Source: an uncultured Bacteroidales bacterium
GTDB lineage: Bacteria > Bacteroidota > Bacteroidia > Bacteroidales > UBA932
DNA: 64,000 bases
Assembly (NCBI GenBank): GCA_949286415.1
Contig: CASEBV010000005.1
Location: 1-64,000 of the forward strand
Reading direction: 5' to 3'
Shown here piece by piece: positions 1-9,756 of this stretch (position 1 is its first letter; each line of letters begins with the position of its first letter). The notes under the pieces are model-generated. The model saw only the letters and a program-made list of their open reading frames with translations, did no database searches and had not been told where the DNA came from. The translations under genes and the position numbers were made by a program.

Positions 1-231
1 GCCTCGAAGGCAACCGTACAGGATGCCACCGTATCCGTCCCCTATCCCATCCACATCCGCTTCCTTGACCTGAAGAAGACCCGCTCCGGCAAGAAGAAGC
101 GCAACTACACGCCGATATACAACAGATATGTATACGGCTACTTGAAGTCGGACATCTGGCGGATGCTCATGGCTGCACTCCCAAAGCAGATGATCCGCAC
201 CATTGAAGACAACATCAAAACCTTGAAATGA
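1..231 (+). CDS. C-terminal part of a phage protein, truncated by window edge
   Basis: Frame 1 is open from the first base to a TGA at 229-231, giving the last 76 residues of a protein. The fragment is rich in Lys, Arg and Tyr and ends in a short amphipathic helix. It lies directly upstream of a small membrane protein and the tape measure gene, where tail assembly chaperones or tail completion proteins usually lie. I do not recognise the family. Its identity cannot be decided from the fragment. Confidence 0.6.
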   Translation, partial: ASKATVQDATVSVPYPIHIRFLDLKKTRSGKKKRNYTPIYNRYVYGYLKSDIWRMLMAALPKQMIRTIEDNIKTLK

Positions 232-283
232 TATGGAATCTTAAAATATGATCAGAGATACAACAAATTAAAAGCATAATAAA

Positions 284-469
284 ATGGACGGGAACAACAG
301 AAAATTTCTGAAAAGATTATCTATAGTAATAGGTGTCATAACATTAGTGTTGAGCCTGCTATGCCTTGCAATTATTCCTCCGGCCTCAATAATAATACTG
401 GTTGGCGGAATTGTCATTTTGGCAATATGCGCATTTTTTACTTTTCTGTGTGATTATCTTTTCCGATAG
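284..469 (+). CDS. Small two-helix membrane protein
   Basis: A 61-residue protein with a charged start (MDGNNRKFLKR) and two hydrophobic stretches at about 12-32 and 35-58, so probably two membrane segments. It lies 52 bases after the preceding phage gene and is followed at once by a strong terminator, so it closes that transcript. Function unknown. Small membrane proteins in this position in phages can be holins or exclusion proteins, but nothing in the sequence decides this. Confidence 0.55.
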   Translation: MDGNNRKFLKRLSIVIGVITLVLSLLCLAIIPPASIIILVGGIVILAICAFFTFLCDYLFR

Positions 470-492
470 TCGGAATAATATACAGAACTTTT

Positions 493-517
493 AGGACAGC
501 ATTTGCTGTCCTTTTTT
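493..517 (+). terminator. Rho-independent terminator
   Basis: A perfect 9-bp stem (AGGACAGCA / TGCTGTCCT) with a 2-nt loop is followed by a run of T. It separates the small membrane protein gene from the tape measure gene. Confidence 0.85.
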
Positions 518-559
518 CGTATATGACCATGACATACATTTGCCGAAAAGAGACAAGTC

Positions 560-3277
560 ATGGCCATAGAAAACGAAATAGTGCGTTTCATCGCCGAGAT
601 GGAACTCGACCCGCAGGATCAGGCAAAGTTCGTGGAAGGACTCCGTCAGGCCGAAAGCCAGTGTGAATCACTCCGCAAGGCAATCTCTGACACCGGCAAT
701 GAGATGGCGAAGATGAAAGCGGAAGGCAAGGAAAATACTGCAGAGTACGAGAGGCTGTCAAAGCAACTGAAGAACTACAACTCCGCCCTGAAGACCACCA
801 CCAAGGAGACGGATTCCTATACTGCTGCCCTCAGCACCAACCAGATGTCCATCAAACAGCTGAATCAGCAGGCCAAGACTCTGCGTTCTGCCCTGAACTC
901 TATGCACAAGGAAGCCAATCCCCAGTTGTGGAACAAATACAACAATGAACTGATTGCCGTAAACAAGAGACTGGCAGAACTGAAAGTCGGCACGGAGCAG
1001 ACTAAGGGCGGATTCAAGTCATTCTTCCAAAACATGACCAAAGGAATTACTGTTGGCAACCTATGGTCGCAGGCGTTGACAGGAGCACTAAGCCTGTTAA
1101 AAAAAGGTCTTAGTGATGCTGTAACCCAAACTATGGTCTGGCAGGACAGGTGGGAGATGTTTACCACCAAGATGTCTGCCGGTTGGAACCAGTTTATTGC
1201 AAATATGTTCCAGGGTAAGGATGTCATCAAGGGAACAATTGATGAGGCAGTCCGGGCCGCGGAAGAAGCAAAACTCATGATGGACGAACTCTTTGAGCGG
1301 AATAACTCACTCAAAATTCAAAATGCAAAAGCGCAGGTCGCAATAAATGAGCAGCAGTCTATTGTCCGGGATGTGACTAAATCAGAAGAAGAAAGACTTG
1401 CCGCAGTTGAGAAAATCCTTGAGATTGAGAATGAACTTGCCAGGACAAAAGAGGAGATTGCCGCGCAAGAGCAAGAGGCTGCTTACCGTCGATTATTAGC
1501 CCGTACCGGACTCGGAAAGGAAGAACTGAAAAGTGTTATAGACCAGTATAATTTAAACAGAGACCTGTTTCTTCAAGCAGAAAAATACAATGAACTTCTT
1601 GACCGGAGAACAGAAGCAGAAAAAGCCATCAAGAGGACTAACAGACTTATTGCCCGTCAGGGAGGGTCTGGCGGCGGATTAGAAGAGACTCTTCAGAACG
1701 AAAAGCAAGTACTGCAGTCTGTCAAGGAACAGATTGCAGCCCTATCTACAGAAGAAATACAGGAAGCAGCAAAGATTCTTCGCCAATACAACCTTTCCAA
1801 CGATGACATGGTACTTGCCTATGTCAATGCTACAGAGAAAATGATTATGGCCCGGGAAGAGCAGTCCAGACTTGAAGCCACCATGGCCACCCGCCGTGGC
1901 CGCCTGGTCAACCAGATGAACGCAGCCGACCAGGAGGCGGCGGACAAGGCCTACAACGATGCTAAGTCCGCGGCCGAGACGGCATATCGCCAGCAGCTGA
2001 ACGACCTGAAGCGTTCTCTCCTTGACAAGGAGATCTCCCAGGAAGAATACAGCGACAAAGCACTGCAGGCGGAGGTGGACAGACTTGAGAAACTCAGGCA
2101 GATCAATCTCCAATACGGCAAGGACATCACCGAGATTGACGGGCAGATTCTTGATGCCAGGCTGAAACAGCAGGAGAATGCAGAGGCCAGTTCTTCCAAG
2201 AGGTCATGGATTGGAGTCAAATCCATTGACTCCAAGTCCTTCATGAAGTCGCTGCATGAGAATGGAGGTGCTGCAGAGTCTTCCGGACAGGGAGGCATCA
2301 AAGTCCCTGAAATGACATCCGGGGAAGCAGGCGACAGCCTTCTGCGGGCGGAACTTTCCATGCTGGATACCCTGCATGAGATGAAGCTTATATCTGAAGA
2401 GGAGTACCTGGCACGGAGGCTTGCCCTCACTCAGCAGTACAACGAAGAGAGTTCCGAAAGTGACCTTGAAAACTGGGAGGGACGGCTCCAGATGGCCAAC
2501 AACATGCTTTCATTGATGTCCGGGGCAGTCAGTTCTGCGAGGGAAGCCGAATATGCGTCTCTTGATGCCTGGAAGGCAAAGGAACTTGCTGCGGCCGGTG
2601 ACAATGCCGAGAAACGTGAGCAGATTGAGAATCAATATGAGGCAAGGAAGTTGGACATACAGAAGAAATATGCCAATGCCGATATGGGCATCCAGATAGC
2701 AAAGGCATTGGCCGCCGGTGCCCTGGCCGGAGTCCAGGCATGGAATGCGGCCGGAGGGAACCCCATATTGTTTGCTGTCATCGCGGCGCTTATTACGGCC
2801 ACCACCGCTGCTCAGGTAGCCACGATCATTGCGCAGCGCAATGCCATCATGAATGCCTCCCCGTCATCGTCCGCCTCATCCGGGTCTGTCACCAAGGTGA
2901 GGACCGTGAGCGGCTTCTCTGAGGGAGGCTATACCGGAGACGGCGGAAGACTGGAGGTCGCCGGAGTCGTACACCGTGGAGAGTATGTTGTCCCTCAGCC
3001 GGAACTTCGGGATCCGGCGGTCGCGGCCATGGTCGCGGACATTGAATCCCGCCGCAGGCGCAGGACATCCTCCCATGCTTTGCCGGGATTTGCAGAAGGT
3101 GGCTATACGGATGGCGGCGTCTCTGGCCATGGCGTCAGAGATATTCTCGGACAGATTCTCAGGGCAGTGGAGAAATCATCGGGCCGGCCTGTCAAGACTT
3201 ATGTCGCATTGACGGATCTGGATGCGCAGCAGCGTCTCAGGGATAATTTCAGAAAATCCACATCATTAAGGAGATAA
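560..3277 (+). CDS. Phage tail tape measure protein
   Basis: A 905-residue protein that would set tail length and help DNA passage. Residues about 1-150 and 230-520 are long charged heptad-rich coiled coils. A hydrophobic Ala/Gly-rich stretch at about 715-765 (MGIQIAKALAAGALAGVQAW onward) is the membrane-active segment typical of tape measure proteins. The C-terminus has Gly-rich GFSEGGYTGDGG and GFAEGGYTDGG repeats that are common at tape measure ends. It is the longest gene of the tail block and precedes tail-tip genes by 6 bases. Sequence identity in this family is low, so the call rests on length, coiled coils, hydrophobic block and position. Confidence 0.9.
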   Translation: MAIENEIVRFIAEMELDPQDQAKFVEGLRQAESQCESLRKAISDTGNEMAKMKAEGKENTAEYERLSKQLKNYNSALKTTTKETDSYTAALSTNQMSIKQLNQQAKTLRSALNSMHKEANPQLWNKYNNELIAVNKRLAELKVGTEQTKGGFKSFFQNMTKGITVGNLWSQALTGALSLLKKGLSDAVTQTMVWQDRWEMFTTKMSAGWNQFIANMFQGKDVIKGTIDEAVRAAEEAKLMMDELFERNNSLKIQNAKAQVAINEQQSIVRDVTKSEEERLAAVEKILEIENELARTKEEIAAQEQEAAYRRLLARTGLGKEELKSVIDQYNLNRDLFLQAEKYNELLDRRTEAEKAIKRTNRLIARQGGSGGGLEETLQNEKQVLQSVKEQIAALSTEEIQEAAKILRQYNLSNDDMVLAYVNATEKMIMAREEQSRLEATMATRRGRLVNQMNAADQEAADKAYNDAKSAAETAYRQQLNDLKRSLLDKEISQEEYSDKALQAEVDRLEKLRQINLQYGKDITEIDGQILDARLKQQENAEASSSKRSWIGVKSIDSKSFMKSLHENGGAAESSGQGGIKVPEMTSGEAGDSLLRAELSMLDTLHEMKLISEEEYLARRLALTQQYNEESSESDLENWEGRLQMANNMLSLMSGAVSSAREAEYASLDAWKAKELAAAGDNAEKREQIENQYEARKLDIQKKYANADMGIQIAKALAAGALAGVQAWNAAGGNPILFAVIAALITATTAAQVATIIAQRNAIMNASPSSSASSGSVTKVRTVSGFSEGGYTGDGGRLEVAGVVHRGEYVVPQPELRDPAVAAMVADIESRRRRRTSSHALPGFAEGGYTDGGVSGHGVRDILGQILRAVEKSSGRPVKTYVALTDLDAQQRLRDNFRKSTSLRR

Positions 3278-3283
3278 CGGGAG

Positions 3284-5362
3284 ATGAAACTTGAAACGGA
3301 AACAGGCAGTATAGTGCTGCCTGATGACTTCAGCTTTGAGATTGAAAGCAACAATCCATTCTTCAGCGACAACGGTACGGCTTCTGTCCCTGCGACACTT
3401 CCTGCAGACAGCAGAATCCTCGGGATGTTGCAGCATCCCGAAAGATGCGGCATGGCCAGACGTCCGGTTCTGTCTGTCCCTGCAATCCTTTCGCATGACA
3501 TCTTCCAAAGGAAATGCAATATGATAATGGAGTCGTGCGGGATAGATGACGGAGTTTCAGTGTCGTTGGCATTCAACGAGTCAGAGGCTTATTCGTCTGC
3601 CAAGGAAAAGCAGCTGAAGGATGTGTTCTCGGAAAAGAAAATAAGATTTGAAGGCCTTGATACAATCGAGGATCTTGTCAAGGCTTTTTATGAGAGGATG
3701 TATATGAGTCAATCGCCTGACTTGCTTGAGGACGATTGCCTGAGAATATTTCCCGTTGCAGTGGAACTGGAAGAGAATGACGGCCAGAGCACTGTTCAGA
3801 TAATCAATGAAGTGAATGACGCCCAGGATGGCTTTGTGTATTTGCAGCGGACCATTCATTCCGGGTCTGATGATGTCAAGGTCCCCACCGGCTACGGGAT
3901 ATCTCCGTTTCTTCTTCTGCACAGGATGATTGACATGCTCTTTTCTTCTCTGGGCTACAGGGTGGTCAGAAACGATTTCAGTTCCCTGCCATTTTCGGAT
4001 ATAGTTCTTGTGAACAATTGTTCTGACACTATATGCAATGGACCCGAGATCAATATGTCGGATCTTGTGCCCACGATGACTGTCGGAGATTTTATCACAT
4101 GGCTTAAGGACAGGTTTGGGGCGGCAGTTACCGTATGTCATGATGAAATCAGGATAATATTCATCCAAAACGCTTTGTCTGAACCCCCTGATCTGGACTT
4201 GTCCCGGATGATGCGCGAAAAGCCGGTCTTTTCATATCCGGCTGCATCCCGTGTTGTGCTCAGTTGCCAGACAGATCTGGATTCGGCGGCACCGGCGGCG
4301 GATTCTCTTGCAAAGCTCCGGGAAAAGCATCTTGTGGTCAGAGAAATTGGCCCGGCCGGGGACCCTAAGTCAAATTGCCTGATATTACGTCGGGAACTGG
4401 GGAAATATTACTCGGTGAAAAGTTATCAGAGCGCAGAGAAATTCAGTGAGACCCTTGTCGGAAGCAATTGCTTTACATACGATCGTGAGAATTCCGAAAA
4501 TTCCGAAACCTATTCGGCGGAAGACAGATTTGTCCCGGAGATAGTTGTCGGGGACAACAAGACGCTTGACGGAGACGGATTGATTATGCCATACATAGGT
4601 GACAGATTGCATTATCATACGATAATTGCCGGAGAGGACGAGGAGGATGAACAGCCGCTGCAGATCTGTTATGCTTTCTGGGATGACCTGTATGCCCGCC
4701 CTGCTTCCCATTGGTTCGGTTCTACGCAGCCGTATCAGCGTTTCGGATGGTTGATGCAGTATTATGACGGCGCCTCTGCTTTTGATTATCCTAAGCTGAC
4801 TCCTGACGGCATGTATCCGTATTGTTGGGAGGCATATAATGGACTGCTTCTCAATTCAGCGCCGGAGATAGAGGCCCAGATAGATTTTTCTCTGCCGCAG
4901 CTGTTGGCTCTGGATATGATGAGGCCCAAGTTGCTGGAGGGCCAGCGGGTCATGATTAAATCTCTGTCATATGAGATAAACAGGAAAGGAGTGGCGTGCG
5001 GCAAATGCAAGCTTCAGCTGATACCTTGCTATTCGGATGCCATAAAGGATGGTCCTGTGATATTTGAGACGGAGGTTTTCGGGTGGAAACTGGTTGATAC
5101 CTTCCTTGATGAACTGAATCAGGCTGTGGATCCGGGTAATGAAGACTACGAAATTTTGTCCGAGGACGGCCTGACGGACTACACAAAGGCTGATGCTCCG
5201 TCATACAAGCCGACGGAAACCGGAATAATTGTCATGAAGCGCTCGCGTTGGATGCGAATTAACATCTGGGATGCCCGTGTCCCGGAGGAAGAGGCAGTGA
5301 AAGTGGAGCGGACTGTAAACTGGGAAGAATACTTTGAATCCGTATATTCTGATACATATTAA
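3284..5362 (+). CDS. Tail-tip or baseplate protein, large, unknown fold
   Basis: A 692-residue acidic protein beginning 6 bases after the tape measure stop. The first 60 residues resemble the start of a structural protein that packs on the tail tip (IVLPDDFSFEIESNNPFF). No enzyme motif, signal peptide or membrane segment is visible. The position immediately downstream of the tape measure gene is where distal tail, hub or baseplate proteins lie. I cannot tell which of these it is. The next tail gene follows after 42 bases in the same direction. Confidence 0.6.
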   Translation: MKLETETGSIVLPDDFSFEIESNNPFFSDNGTASVPATLPADSRILGMLQHPERCGMARRPVLSVPAILSHDIFQRKCNMIMESCGIDDGVSVSLAFNESEAYSSAKEKQLKDVFSEKKIRFEGLDTIEDLVKAFYERMYMSQSPDLLEDDCLRIFPVAVELEENDGQSTVQIINEVNDAQDGFVYLQRTIHSGSDDVKVPTGYGISPFLLLHRMIDMLFSSLGYRVVRNDFSSLPFSDIVLVNNCSDTICNGPEINMSDLVPTMTVGDFITWLKDRFGAAVTVCHDEIRIIFIQNALSEPPDLDLSRMMREKPVFSYPAASRVVLSCQTDLDSAAPAADSLAKLREKHLVVREIGPAGDPKSNCLILRRELGKYYSVKSYQSAEKFSETLVGSNCFTYDRENSENSETYSAEDRFVPEIVVGDNKTLDGDGLIMPYIGDRLHYHTIIAGEDEEDEQPLQICYAFWDDLYARPASHWFGSTQPYQRFGWLMQYYDGASAFDYPKLTPDGMYPYCWEAYNGLLLNSAPEIEAQIDFSLPQLLALDMMRPKLLEGQRVMIKSLSYEINRKGVACGKCKLQLIPCYSDAIKDGPVIFETEVFGWKLVDTFLDELNQAVDPGNEDYEILSEDGLTDYTKADAPSYKPTETGIIVMKRSRWMRINIWDARVPEEEAVKVERTVNWEEYFESVYSDTY

Positions 5363-5404
5363 CCTGTCCTTTCCTGTCAGGATCATTCTTGCGATGTTTG
5401 CATC

Positions 5405-6364
5405 ATGAGACTCGAGACGAACATATCTGCACAGATTCTGTATCTTTATGAGATGGAGGATATCGTCATTGTTGCCGAAAATTCCGAAGAGACAAAGATT
5501 CCGGTGCCTATAGTCCTCCGCTCGTCCGGTCAGACCATTCTGGACGAATCATATTGGTTTGATTTTTCAGGAAGAATATCCTTGCACATCAAAGATGTCA
5601 TAGAGAATATGTTTTCCATAAGCCTCCCGGATGTCGGAGAAGAGATTCATTTTGCCTCAATCTTCCTCAATTTTGAACTTGATGTCAATGATTCGGAGCT
5701 TGATTTGGAATTTCAGGTCTGCAGCCTGAGCAGTCAGTCATTGGAAAAGATGTCCGATATAGATGTGCTCCGGATTCCTGAAGATTATGTTATGCCGTTG
5801 TGCAGATGTGCGCATTTGCCGGGTTCGGGAGTGGATATAGTGACTCCGTACCGCAGATATTCCAAGCCGTCATGGCTTTCCGTGTCAGGAACTGACGGGA
5901 ACTCCGCCTTGAGGCTCGTTGATTTGTCATATTTCCCACATGAGATTGTGCGTTCATTTCATGTTGAACTGTCGGGGACGAATCCGGTCATCTGTAGCCC
6001 GCAGTTCAAGGTCTGTGCGGGACATTTTGAACAGTATCTTTTTTCAAACAGATACGGTGGATTTGACAATGTCGCGATGTCCGGCAGTCTTCAGCTTGAA
6101 GCCGAGACAGAGCATGAAACAGGAGTCTATTCCGGTCATCTGCAGCCGATATCCGCAGACCTGCAGCCACTTTGGACACAACACAGCGGCTATGTGTCCT
6201 GGAGAACCGTCCTGGCGATGCGTGATCTTATATGCAGCCGTGACATATATCATTTGAACGAAGGTAAGCTTAAAAAAATAGTAATAACGGAATCCAGCCT
6301 GTCGTTGTCCTCTGATGAGACCGTGCATTCGTTCTCATTCAAGTACAGATATGCTGAAGACTGA
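5405..6364 (+). CDS. Probable tail structural protein
   Basis: A 319-residue protein of alternating hydrophobic and polar residues, suggesting mostly beta structure, with no signal peptide or catalytic motif. It is sandwiched between the large tail-tip protein and two fibre-like proteins, 12 bases before the first of them. The start (MRLETNISAQILYLYEMEDI) is the first ATG of the frame. It may attach receptor-binding proteins to the tail. Family not recognised. Confidence 0.55.
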   Translation: MRLETNISAQILYLYEMEDIVIVAENSEETKIPVPIVLRSSGQTILDESYWFDFSGRISLHIKDVIENMFSISLPDVGEEIHFASIFLNFELDVNDSELDLEFQVCSLSSQSLEKMSDIDVLRIPEDYVMPLCRCAHLPGSGVDIVTPYRRYSKPSWLSVSGTDGNSALRLVDLSYFPHEIVRSFHVELSGTNPVICSPQFKVCAGHFEQYLFSNRYGGFDNVAMSGSLQLEAETEHETGVYSGHLQPISADLQPLWTQHSGYVSWRTVLAMRDLICSRDIYHLNEGKLKKIVITESSLSLSSDETVHSFSFKYRYAED

Positions 6365-6376
6365 AAAGAATTGGCT

Positions 6377-7912
6377 ATGGTAAAACTGAGAATTGGTAAC
6401 GATATATCTGTGGCCTGGAATGTCAGGATTGCGGGCGCCGGCTACTTTCTTGAAGGAAAGGATCTGAAGCTTTATATTACCTCTCCGTCAAGAGTCAGGA
6501 CCGAGGTGGCGGACTTTTCGGTGTCAGGCAGTATTGTCGGTTTTACATTCCATGGGGAAGATCAGCATGAGCCAGGCATATATACATTGACTCTTATTGA
6601 GAATAAAGGAGTATCAGGGATGCTGACATTTGACTGCTGTGATGCACTGCAGCTTGTGGAGTGGTCATGTCTGGCCGGGGACAATATCCCGGATGAACTT
6701 ACGCTTGAGTCCGATGCCGTCGTCAGTCTTGTGCATCCGATTGTCCCTACGATAGGGGAGAACGGGCATTGGTTTGTTGACGGGGTTGATACCGGGAAGC
6801 CGGCATACATGGAGGCCGGCATGTCGGCGTATGAGATTGCCGTGGTGCACGGATTTGAAGGCACAGAGTCGGAATGGCTGGAAAGTCTTAAGGCCGGTTT
6901 CGGGGATATCTCGGCAGAATTGGAGGATTCTGATGAACCTGCGGTGACAGTCCAGAAAAGTGGCACCGATATGGCTGCGAATCTGTTGTTCCGTTTCTCA
7001 TTGCCACTTTCAGGCAAGGATATATGTGATGTCTTTGATTTTTTCAGATTCCTGTCCCTGGATCCTCCGATTGAGTTGTCAAGCGGAGGATCATTGTCGG
7101 GGGCACGGATATTTTATTCTGACAATGCTGTTATATGTCTTGACGGTTTTCAGGCTTACGGGGATGGAGATGAGATTGTGATTCAGAGGCAGAAAGGCTT
7201 CAGAATAATTTCGTTGGACAACATAATCAGAATGATTGAATTTGTTGTTGACGGGGCGGCTTTCCCGTCATCGGCCATAACCCCAGACACCGGATTCTTT
7301 TCCGCAAGTGGCGTATGGCACGGTTACTCTTCGGCGGTAGAGTTCTATAATACATCTGTGGAATCCATCGCAATGAAGAGAATTGTCATTTCACAGGAGA
7401 GATCTGCCTCCAGGTCAAAGTCCGCTTTTGATTTTTCACGTCCCGCAAGTCTAAATCCTTCTCTGCCGATTCCCGGAACAAACACACATGTCCCAATATC
7501 TGGAAAAAAATTTACATCAAGGGGTGTCTCTGTCACATTTGAGGATGCCGAACTGGTCAATACCGGAGTAATCACAGTAAATTCTTCAGGAGGGATTACG
7601 GTGTTGACAAATATTGGAACAGCCATCCGAATGATACTGTTGAAGGATGTTTCAACAGCTGATGTCTGGATGAGTGATGTGACTGTAAATGGTGTATCAA
7701 ATGTATTTGACAAATTTTGGGTATTCGAGCCGACATCACTGACATTGACCACTGCAGTCATAGACATGGCATCAGATAAAATTCTTAAGTTCACATCTCT
7801 TATTGTTGTCACCGAAAGTGTGGCTGCAATTGCGCCAGGACCTCCCGCTGTTGTTGTACCTGGTGACAATGTTGAAGTCGCCGCCCCATCCGTTCAGAAT
7901 CCTAAAATATGA
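6377..7912 (+). CDS. Tail fibre-like protein with shared N-terminal module
   Basis: A 511-residue protein. I choose the ATG at 6377 rather than the TTG two codons upstream. The N-terminal ~150 residues (KLRIGNDISVAWNVRI ... GENGHWFVDGVDTGKPAY) match the N-terminus of the next gene closely, while the rest is unrelated. The GxNGxWFxDGVDTGxPA motif is common in phage tail fibre and adhesin proteins, where it joins an attachment domain to variable receptor-binding domains. The C-terminal part is beta-rich and low in charge. The pair probably forms alternative or co-assembled tail spikes. Stop and next start overlap by 4 bases. Confidence 0.7.
   Translation: MVKLRIGNDISVAWNVRIAGAGYFLEGKDLKLYITSPSRVRTEVADFSVSGSIVGFTFHGEDQHEPGIYTLTLIENKGVSGMLTFDCCDALQLVEWSCLAGDNIPDELTLESDAVVSLVHPIVPTIGENGHWFVDGVDTGKPAYMEAGMSAYEIAVVHGFEGTESEWLESLKAGFGDISAELEDSDEPAVTVQKSGTDMAANLLFRFSLPLSGKDICDVFDFFRFLSLDPPIELSSGGSLSGARIFYSDNAVICLDGFQAYGDGDEIVIQRQKGFRIISLDNIIRMIEFVVDGAAFPSSAITPDTGFFSASGVWHGYSSAVEFYNTSVESIAMKRIVISQERSASRSKSAFDFSRPASLNPSLPIPGTNTHVPISGKKFTSRGVSVTFEDAELVNTGVITVNSSGGITVLTNIGTAIRMILLKDVSTADVWMSDVTVNGVSNVFDKFWVFEPTSLTLTTAVIDMASDKILKFTSLIVVTESVAAIAPGPPAVVVPGDNVEVAAPSVQNPKI
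6758..6810 (+). repeat. 53-bp perfect DNA repeat, copy 1
   Basis: Bases 6758-6810 are identical to 8296-8348 although the surrounding coding sequences are only moderately similar. The repeat encodes ENGHWFVDGVDTGKPAY, the junction between the shared N-terminal module and the variable C-terminal part of the two tail proteins. Confidence 0.9.
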
Positions 7913-8988
7913 CAGATATGAAAAAAATCAGAATAGGAAACGATGTCGCTTTTGCGTGGACAATAAAAGTGGGTGGCTCCGATCATGATCTTGAAGGAAA
8001 AATATTGAAATTGTATGTGTCTTCAGGATGCCATTCAGAAGAAATAACAGATTTTACGGTAGATGGCAATACTGTATCCTCCGTTTTCCCTGGCATCAGG
8101 CAGAAGTTTCCGGGAATATATGCATTGACTCTTGTTGAGAATCCTGGATCGTCCGGAATGATGACAATAGACTGTTGCGGAGCTTTCCAACTTGTGGATT
8201 GGACCTGTCTTGAAGGATGCACTCCGGACGGTTCCCTTGTCCTTGAGTCAAATTCAGCCGCGTGCCATATTGTTCCGGTTATCCCGACGATAGGAGAGAA
8301 CGGGCATTGGTTTGTTGACGGGGTTGATACCGGGAAGCCGGCATACATTCCTACCGGTCAGTCAGTCCCTGTGTTTGATTTGCTGCGCTCCAGACAATAT
8401 ATAACGGAATATAATTTCCCGGGAACGGACCCTGAATCGTCAGGCTATGTTCGGGATGTCAGGCCATGTCTTCGTTTCCTTGGACAAGTCCCCGGCCCCG
8501 GGTGGAGTGTGGATGTGTATATATACAGGAACAAGAAAAACAAGGGATTCAAGAAAGTGCTGTCATCTTCAGTCTCGGAATGTGAAGCTCCTTCGGATTG
8601 GATTGGAGGCGGATATCAGACGGTGGTACTTCCATGGTCACTTATGCGAATCTTTTGGGAGATGTTTGACCCTGTGGCCAATGGGAACAACATATTTTTT
8701 CATGACAATGATTATGATGTTTCTGCTATTTCTCAGGCATGGTTTACCAAAAGTAAGAATGGTGCTGTTCTGGTGAAGAGAGGAGGTCTGGCTAATACCT
8801 GTTCCTCAAGGTCTACGGGAGCGCTCTTCAGCGGTACATTCGGCATTCGTATCGGGAATGAGACAGCCGGCTGTTTTGGGGAATTACGAATATTCAGAAT
8901 AACGTTGAACAGTCTTAACAAGCATGACACGGAACTGATATTCAACATGAAGATAGATTCCGGAACGACAGTACAGACATCTCGATAG
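7909..8988 (+). CDS. Second tail fibre-like protein, paralogue of the first
   Basis: A 359-residue protein starting in an ATGA overlap with the preceding gene. Residues about 3-150 repeat the preceding protein's N-terminus (KKIRIGNDVAFAWTIKVGG ... GENGHWFVDGVDTGKPAY). After that point the two diverge completely. The C-terminal half has a concanavalin/laminin-G-like look (beta-rich, ending in an ELRIFRITLNSLNKHDTELI-type strand), but I would not name a fold. It is the last tail gene, and a structured terminator follows at 8999. Confidence 0.7.
   Translation: MTDMKKIRIGNDVAFAWTIKVGGSDHDLEGKILKLYVSSGCHSEEITDFTVDGNTVSSVFPGIRQKFPGIYALTLVENPGSSGMMTIDCCGAFQLVDWTCLEGCTPDGSLVLESNSAACHIVPVIPTIGENGHWFVDGVDTGKPAYIPTGQSVPVFDLLRSRQYITEYNFPGTDPESSGYVRDVRPCLRFLGQVPGPGWSVDVYIYRNKKNKGFKKVLSSSVSECEAPSDWIGGGYQTVVLPWSLMRIFWEMFDPVANGNNIFFHDNDYDVSAISQAWFTKSKNGAVLVKRGGLANTCSSRSTGALFSGTFGIRIGNETAGCFGELRIFRITLNSLNKHDTELIFNMKIDSGTTVQTSR
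8296..8348 (+). repeat. 53-bp perfect DNA repeat, copy 2
   Basis: Second copy of the repeat at 6758-6810, in the paralogous tail gene and in the same orientation and frame. Confidence 0.9.
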
Positions 8989-8998
8989 AAATTTCAAT

Positions 8999-9072
8999 GG
9001 GGGCATGGCAGTCTTTTAAAGAAAGGCATGAAAACCGTCTCTAAGACGACTAGTATGACAGCCCCCTTTTTT
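8999..9072 (+). terminator. Structured terminator after the tail genes
   Basis: GGGGGC at 8999-9004 pairs with GCCCCC at 9061-9066, followed by a run of T. A small inner hairpin (CGTCT-CTA-AGACG) sits between them. It ends the tail transcript and argues against starting the next gene inside it at 9028. Confidence 0.6.
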
Positions 9073-9084
9073 ATTGACAATACA

Positions 9085-9693
9085 ATGGAATACATAGCAC
9101 CGATTATCAGCGCGATAGGCGTGATCATCACGGCCTGGTTCGCGTACAACCAGAAGACGAAGGACAGGATGACAGACCTGAAGATAGAGAGGATGCGGAC
9201 GGAGGAGGCCCGCAAGGGCAAGGTGCGTTCGGACAACACCGGCACCATCTACGGCGTGCTGTGGGAGGTGCTGCACGAACTGCACGCCGACAGGGTCTAT
9301 ATCCTGCAGCCGCATCCGCTGAGCAACAACATGTTCCTGAGCATCTCGATGGAGGTGAAGCGCAGCGGAGTCGTCGGGATGAAGCCGTACATCCGGAACA
9401 TGGAGATCGGTAATGTGGCCGTGTTCGCCTCGGAACTGGCCAACAGGGACTGGCTGCAGTACCGGAACATCTCGGAGGAGGTGAAGGACAAGCGTGCCCG
9501 TGCCATTCTGTCAATGAACGGCTCCGTCTCGGCTCTCATCAGGCGACTCTCGGACGACAGGTATGATTGGATAGGCAGCGTGTTCGCAGAGTTCCAGCAG
9601 CCGGTTGCCACGGACCTCATATATTGCAAGAAGGTGCTTGGCGAGGCAGCCGACAAGATACAGTATATACTGCCCGAATACGGGGCGGAATAG
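9085..9693 (+). CDS. Membrane-anchored phage protein of unknown function
   Basis: A 202-residue protein. The ATG at 9085 is preferred because the upstream in-frame ATG at 9028 lies inside the preceding terminator. An N-terminal hydrophobic helix (YIAPIISAIGVIITAWFAY, about 3-21) is followed by a charged linker and a soluble domain of about 150 residues facing the cytoplasm or periplasm. The C-terminal domain has no catalytic motif I recognise. It opens the lysis-type block, just before a tiny membrane protein, an HELGH protein and a spanin-like protein. Possibly a holin partner or lysis regulator, by position only. Confidence 0.6.
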   Translation: MEYIAPIISAIGVIITAWFAYNQKTKDRMTDLKIERMRTEEARKGKVRSDNTGTIYGVLWEVLHELHADRVYILQPHPLSNNMFLSISMEVKRSGVVGMKPYIRNMEIGNVAVFASELANRDWLQYRNISEEVKDKRARAILSMNGSVSALIRRLSDDRYDWIGSVFAEFQQPVATDLIYCKKVLGEAADKIQYILPEYGAE

Positions 9694-9756
9694 TCTTTCA
9701 ATGCAGAAAAGTTGGCATGACATGCCAATAAGTTGTAATAATTAATACATCGTATC

